DNA of 11,579 nucleotides. Origin: Pelagophyceae sp. CCMP2097. Taxonomy: Eukaryota > Sar > Pelagophyceae. The notes under the pieces were generated by a model. That model did no database searches. It worked only from the letters and a program-made list of their open reading frames with translations, and was not told where the DNA came from. Below are positions 8,377 through 11,579 of this stretch, one piece after another. The translations under genes were made by a program, and so were the position numbers. The DNA lies in the NCBI GenBank assembly GCA_026770575.1, contig MU658145.1, positions 1-11,579 of the forward strand, in the 5' to 3' direction. Within the stretch, counting starts at the first letter, position 1. Each line of letters begins with the position of its first letter.

Positions 8377-9227
8377 ATGTGGGCCTTGCGCATCATCGTT
8401 TGCGCGCTCGCGGGGCAAGTTCAGGGAGCGATGACGGAGGCGCCGTGCGCGCACCGCGTCTCGCCTCCGTGCCGTTGAAAAGATCGGTCCGAGACGTCCT
8501 ACATGTCTCTGGAGACCAGCCGCCTTATTTTCAAATCTGTGGGCGACGGGGAGGGTTGAAATGGTCGAATGCCTCCTATTCTCGGGCTCTGGGAGGTGGT
8601 CATGGACCTCCTCGAGCCGTGCGATACCGAGAATAGGAGGCATTCGGACATTTTATCAAGAGACATTCCATGGGCGTGCGTGTGCCACAAGAAGTCTCTT
8701 GAGCGCTCTCCATCTTAGGCGCGCGCCCGCGGGCCCGGCGCCCGTGATCATCGGCATGGCGGCTGCGCGGCCGGGCATTTGGTTCGGCGTCGACCCCGGC
8801 CCGGAATTTGTGGCCGCGTACAAGAACATGTCGTGGGCCGAGGAGCTCGACGTGCCTCTCGACGTTTTCCGCGACCTTGCGCTCAAGGCGAAGCTGATCG
8901 GCAAGGGCGGCAAGGGCGGCTGGGGGCGCCGTACGAAAACGGCGCTCATCAAGCTAGGCATCACGTTTTATGACACGTTCTACGGCAAGAACACCACCAC
9001 GCACCAGCCGATCCAGTGGGCGTGCGCGGGCGCCGCGCCGTGCCACACGCCGCTCGATCAGATCGAGGGCAACGTGCGAGTGCCAACGCAACGCGCTCCT
9101 CCAGCTCCAGGACAACAAGGTGGCGGCCGACACCGCGGCGCACCACGAGCGCCGCCGACGCAAGAAGCGCGCCCAGCGTGGCCGCCGCGACTCCGCCGGG
9201 GAGGCCGTCCGAGCAGTCTCCACCTAG
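8377..9227 (+). CDS. Secreted protein of unknown function, frame break near 9070
   Basis: I do not recognise this family. Exon 1 (8377-8468) encodes MWALRIIVCALAGQVQGA, a good signal peptide. It joins in phase 2 to exon 2 at 8719 (donor GTGCCG, acceptor TTAG|G) across a 250-nt intron that holds a fold-back element. Exon 2 continues with RAPAGPAPVIIGM, then a stretch rich in aromatic and basic residues (AYKNMSWAEELDVPLDVF, KLGITFYDTFYGKN). Third-position G/C is high in this frame to about 9073 (DQIEGN). From about 9073 the high third-position signal moves to another frame encoding ECQRNALLQLQDNKVAAD and a very basic HHERRRRKKRAQRGRR tail, stopping at 9227. Either a 31- or 37-nt intron (GTGCGAG...CCAG) or a one-base indel explains this. 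The alternative is a degenerating gene. Confidence 0.5.
8503..8666. repeat. Fold-back (long inverted-repeat) element inside an intron
   Basis: Arms 8566-8585 and 8627-8646 are perfectly complementary over 20 nt (CGAATGCCTCCTATTCTCGG and its complement). The pairing continues inward with GCTC/GAGC and GGAGGT/ACCTCC around an 8-nt loop (GGTCATGG). It continues outward, with small gaps, through TTGAAATG/CATTTTATCAA. The outermost 8-mers ATGTCTCT (8503-8510) and AGAGACAT (8659-8666) also pair, separated from the left inner arm by about 45 extra nt. It resembles a MITE-like or solo inverted-repeat element, or a precursor hairpin for a small RNA. No transposase and no clear target-site duplication are seen. 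Confidence 0.8.
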
Positions 9228-9639
9228 AGCATCCCGCGACGAACGCACCTGCAAGCAGGACGGTCGCGGTACCGCTCAGCCTCAAGCGTGCGCCCGCGCG
9301 CGCCCGGCTTGGAGTCATGGCTTTCATCAATTCTCTGTATGGATTTTATAAGTTCCTTATTTTGCCTCATCTGAACTCTTGGTTACCGCTTGAAACAGCC
9401 GTGCGCGACGAGGGCCCGGGAATCGTGTCGGAATCGCCAAATAAACCCGCGCGACTCGGATTTTCTGGTAAAGAAGCCTCCTCGTTTCCGATACAACAGG
9501 GAGCGCAGGACAGCGGCTGAGCCCTAGCTCGGCTCACCCGCGGTCACGTACGCTCTGGCAAGTGAATTCGTAGATCTCATGATCGGGAGAGTTGAGGATG
9601 AGGCTGGGTGCCGTCTCACGATTCTTGGTACGATTGTAT
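9228..9639. other. Convergent 3' region with a low-GC island
   Basis: No gene is supported. Positions 9318-9400 are strikingly AT-rich for this window. They lie in an open frame (encoding MAFINSLYGFYKFLILPHLN) that has poor codon bias before and after. This is more likely 3' UTR of the preceding plus-strand gene. Confidence 0.4.
9440..9445 (+). promoter_or_regulatory. Candidate polyadenylation signal AATAAA
   Basis: A perfect AATAAA lies about 213 nt beyond the stop at 9227 of the plus-strand gene, in its presumed 3' UTR. Algal genomes often do not use this hexamer strictly, so the call is tentative. Confidence 0.3.
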
Positions 9640-10342
9640 TTACTTGGCCTTCTTCGCGGCGGGCGGTGGCGCCTTCTTCGCGGCGGCCGGCGCCTTCTTC
9701 TTCGCAGCAGGCGGCGCCTTCTTCTTCGCAGTGGGCGGCGCCACCGTCGTGGGCACCTTCATCTGCGCGGCGGGCGGCGCCATCGTCGCGGTGACCTTCG
9801 CAGCAGGCGCCTTCTTCTTCTTCTTCTTCTTCTTCGCGGCGGGCGGTACCATCGTCGCAGCGACCTTCGCAGCATGCGCCTTATTCGCAGCGGTGACCGT
9901 GGCTTTCGGCCGCGTGACCCAGTATTCAGTGCCGCGCACTTCCAACGCGCAGGCGCCGGCGCTAGCCGCGGCCTTGAGCGCGTTTTTGAGACTGTTTACG
10001 CCCCCCACGGGCCTCCCGAACTCGGCCTTGAAGACAGCCTCGAACATTTCCAAACGCACATGGTCGCGCTTCTCGAGCAAGACGCGCACGTTGGAGCCTA
10101 CCGCTTCGGCGTGCGAAAACAAAGCCGCCCGTGTTGATCATGAGCCGCCGAGGAGACACAACAGCCGTCGACGCACGCCCGAATGCAGCGAGTGGGGACG
10201 TACCCGGCAGCGAGGCAGAACGGTCGAAGCCCTTCGGGGTGGATGACCAGTCGCTCCTGCGCAGGCCCCCTCGACTGCACGTGGCTCGACGCGCCTGCCT
10301 CTCCCCGGGATATTAAATCAAACCCTCACGTCTCACGCGCAT
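9640..10342 (-). CDS. Basic H1-like protein with Lys/Ala/Pro-rich tail
   Basis: The secure part is 10097-9640 (minus). It encodes a globular segment of about 65 residues (VRVLLEKRDHVRLEMFEAVF, then FGRPVGGVNSLKNALKAAA and a closing strand LEVRGTEYWVTRP), consistent with a small winged-helix fold. A tail of about 85 residues follows, almost only Lys, Ala, Pro, Thr and Val, with a run of eight Lys. This layout is that of linker-histone H1-like DNA-binding proteins; a LOTUS-like winged helix is the alternative. No ATG lies in frame upstream before a TGA. A consistent model adds exons 10294-10204 and 10342-10337, with introns GTACGT...GTAG (106 nt) and GTGAGA...GCAG (42 nt), giving 184 aa with all phases matching. 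If that fails, the ATG at 10047 gives a shorter protein. It is probably nuclear. Confidence 0.6.
9812..9835. repeat. (TTC)8 microsatellite encoding Lys8
   Basis: Eight uninterrupted TTC units on the plus strand read as eight AAG lysine codons in the H1-like gene. Shorter runs of AAG codons nearby (about 9696-9730) suggest the tail grew by slippage. Length polymorphism is likely. Confidence 0.85.
10309..10319. promoter_or_regulatory. TATA-like element
   Basis: GATATTAAATC shares the core ATATTAAA with the element at 8318-8328 and lies 22 nt before a plus-strand ATG at 10341. It also falls inside the proposed 42-nt intron of the H1-like gene, so the two readings compete. Confidence 0.25.
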
Positions 10343-10701
10343 GGCCAACGCCAACGCGCCAGCGTGCCCCTTTTGCCCCAGCGGTACAAATTGTACCACT
10401 TCACGGATGCGCACGCCCTGACTGTTGACTCGAGCAGCCTCAGTGGAGCCGTAGTTAGGAGGGGTGTCGGACTCGGACCGTGTCGGGGGAGAAAGGTGTT
10501 AGAGTGGGTCGTGAGGCTTGGTGTTCTTGTTGAGCGACGTCTTCTCTGCTGGGCGACGTCTCGGCGTTCCCGACTTCACTGCCGAGACACGTCCTTTGTG
10601 AACGCTTACCCGCACTGCGGTGCGCGGCGCCGTTGGCAAGAGCGGCGGCGGACGGCGGCACCGGCGCGACGCAAGGTGTCCGTCGGCGGAGCAAGCGCGC
10701 A
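10343..10701. other. Unresolved stretch between two minus-strand genes
   Basis: No gene is supported. On the plus strand a pyrimidine-rich stretch ending TTTTGCCCCAG (10371-10381) looks like an intron 3' end. It is followed by an open frame beginning RYKLYHFTDAHALTVDSSSL, with middling codon bias. A perfect 7-bp-arm palindrome, GGTACAAATTGTACC, sits at 10383-10397. The stretch must include the 3' UTR of the Pro/Thr-repeat gene and the promoter of the H1-like gene. Confidence 0.4.
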
Positions 10702-11579
10702 TCAACGCGTCGCGGCGCCCTCGCACACGCCCACGCGCGGGAACGCGCCGCCGCCCTTCAGCGCGCGGCGGCCCGCAAAGACGCAGCTGCCCGACGGGCA
10801 GTCCGCGCCCGAGGAGCACGGCACCTCGGCAGTCGACGGCACCTACGCGGGCGTGCGTGCGCGCCGGCGGCGCTTGGCGGGCTGCCTCACCGGCGTGGCT
10901 GTCGTCCCGAAAATGATGATGATTTCCTCGAACGTCGACGCCTCGATGGCGGCCACCGACTCGCTTACCTTGGTGACTGCTGCGAATACACCGTTGCCCG
11001 CGAGGATGGTTTCGACCGATATGGCCAGCCGGTCGTCGAGGGCGCCGCTCGTGATGGAAGTCTTGAGGCTCAATTTCAGCGCGTTGCCGGTTGCCGTCGA
11101 GTCGCTGCCGGCTCCGACCTCGACCGCGACCACGAAGCTCACGCGGACGTCGCCCTCGGCGAGGAGCGACCGCCGCCCGGCGACGACGTCGAATACCTCC
11201 AGGTCAGTGATCTGCGACGCGTCCGTGATCGCGTCCGTTGCCTCGACGATGATGACGACGAGCTCCAACTTGGCGGCGGCGTCAAAGTCGACGGCTCGAC
11301 CAGTTAACGTCCTTCCGTCGAGGACGAATTCCGACTGCATCTTCACCCCCGGCATCGGCGCGGGCGTCGGCATGGGCGTCGGCAGCGCGGTCGGAACGGC
11401 CGTCGGCGACTCCGTGAGCGCAGCCGTCGGCGACGCCGTGGGAGTGAACGTCGGCGCGGACGTGGGCGCAGCCGTGGGAGCGGCCGTCGGCGACTCCGTG
11501 GGCGCAGCCGTCGGCGACGCCGTGGGAGCGAACATCAGCTTGGACGTGGGCGCAGCCGTGGGAGCGGCCGTCGGCGACT
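10702..11579 (-). CDS. Pro/Thr-repeat surface or wall protein, 3' part, cut by window edge
   Basis: The upstream exon runs from beyond 11579 to 10891; the last exon is 10842-10702, after a 48-nt intron (donor GTGAGG, acceptor GTAG, phase 0). The N-terminal visible part is about 78 residues of four-residue [A/S]-P-T-x repeats, a likely O-glycosylated extended stalk. Next comes an Ala/Val/Thr-rich beta-type domain of about 150 residues (VDFDAAAKLELVVIIVEATD to FEEIIIIFG) that contains GRRSLLAEGDVRVSFVVAVE, similar in flavour to repeated modules of stramenopile surface proteins. The last exon adds a Cys-rich segment (VPCSSGADCPSGSCVF...VGVC), giving four spaced cysteines, then stops. The ATG at 11535 is not the start, because the repeats continue in frame to the window edge. 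An extracellular role is inferred; no signal peptide or membrane anchor is within view. Confidence 0.8.
11347..11579 (-). repeat. 12-nt tandem repeats encoding [A/S]PTx
   Basis: About 19 consecutive four-codon units of the form (A/S/T/V/L)-P-T-x are visible, with one interruption (SKLM at 11533-11544) and a decayed end (APMPG). The codons ACG and GCG/GCC dominate, and 24- and 48-nt higher-order blocks recur, indicating recent block duplication. Confidence 0.85.

Noticed and set aside
9074..9520. Continuation of the plus-strand frame to a stop at 9518-9520
   Set aside because: Codon third positions are poor in this frame, whereas the alternative frame is strongly biased and ends at 9227. The remainder is probably 3' UTR.
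10633..11307. Plus-strand ORF of about 220 codons opposite the Pro/Thr-repeat gene
   Set aside because: It is the antisense of a well-supported minus-strand domain and Cys-rich exon, with Arg/Ala-rich shadow composition.
1..11579. Bacterial operon, CRISPR array, prophage or other mobile system
   Set aside because: All recognisable genes are intron-containing and alternate strands. No spaced repeats, cas, integrase or transposase motifs, tRNA or rRNA signatures were seen.

Overview
The window looks like nuclear DNA of a GC-rich, intron-dense eukaryotic microalga. The main signs are six genes whose family motifs or codon use join up only after removal of about 23 short introns (42-274 nt), strong G/C preference at third codon positions, no ribosome-binding sites or operons, a conventional kinesin, and a surface-type protein with [A/S]-P-T-x repeats of the kind common in stramenopiles. 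A pelagophyte-like stramenopile (for example an Aureococcus relative) fits best, but this is inference; no rRNA or other phylogenetic marker is present.

Layout, left to right: (1) 392-2114 (+), a four-exon mannonate dehydratase (UxuA family), preceded by a 5' flank without a clear gene. (2) 2354-3066 (-), a two-exon stand-alone formiminotetrahydrofolate cyclodeaminase-type protein, convergent with uxuA. (3) 3163-6638 (+), a conventional (kinesin-1-like) kinesin heavy chain in about 16 exons, sharing a 96-bp divergent intergenic region with the cyclodeaminase gene. (4) 6787-8186 (-), a two-exon prolyl-4-hydroxylase-like 2-oxoglutarate/Fe(II) oxygenase, convergent with the kinesin. (5) 8377-9227 (+), a gene of unknown function with a predicted signal peptide; its proposed first intron carries a long fold-back element and its frame changes near 9070. 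(6) 9640-10342 (-), a basic Lys/Ala/Pro-tailed H1-like protein. (7) 10702 to beyond 11579 (-), the 3' part of a Pro/Thr-repeat surface or wall protein with a Cys-rich last exon. Stretches 1-391, 9228-9639 and 10343-10701 hold no gene I can support.

The genes do not form one pathway: sugar-acid catabolism, one-carbon metabolism, microtubule transport, protein hydroxylation, chromatin and cell surface. What unites them is architecture. The first six genes alternate strictly + - + - + - with very short gaps. Their introns share an unusual splice grammar: donors mostly GTNCG (most often GTGCG) rather than GTRAGT, acceptors nearly always AG followed by G, and at least one probable GC-AG intron. 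All exon boundaries were worked out by hand from reading frame and family conservation and should be tested against transcripts.
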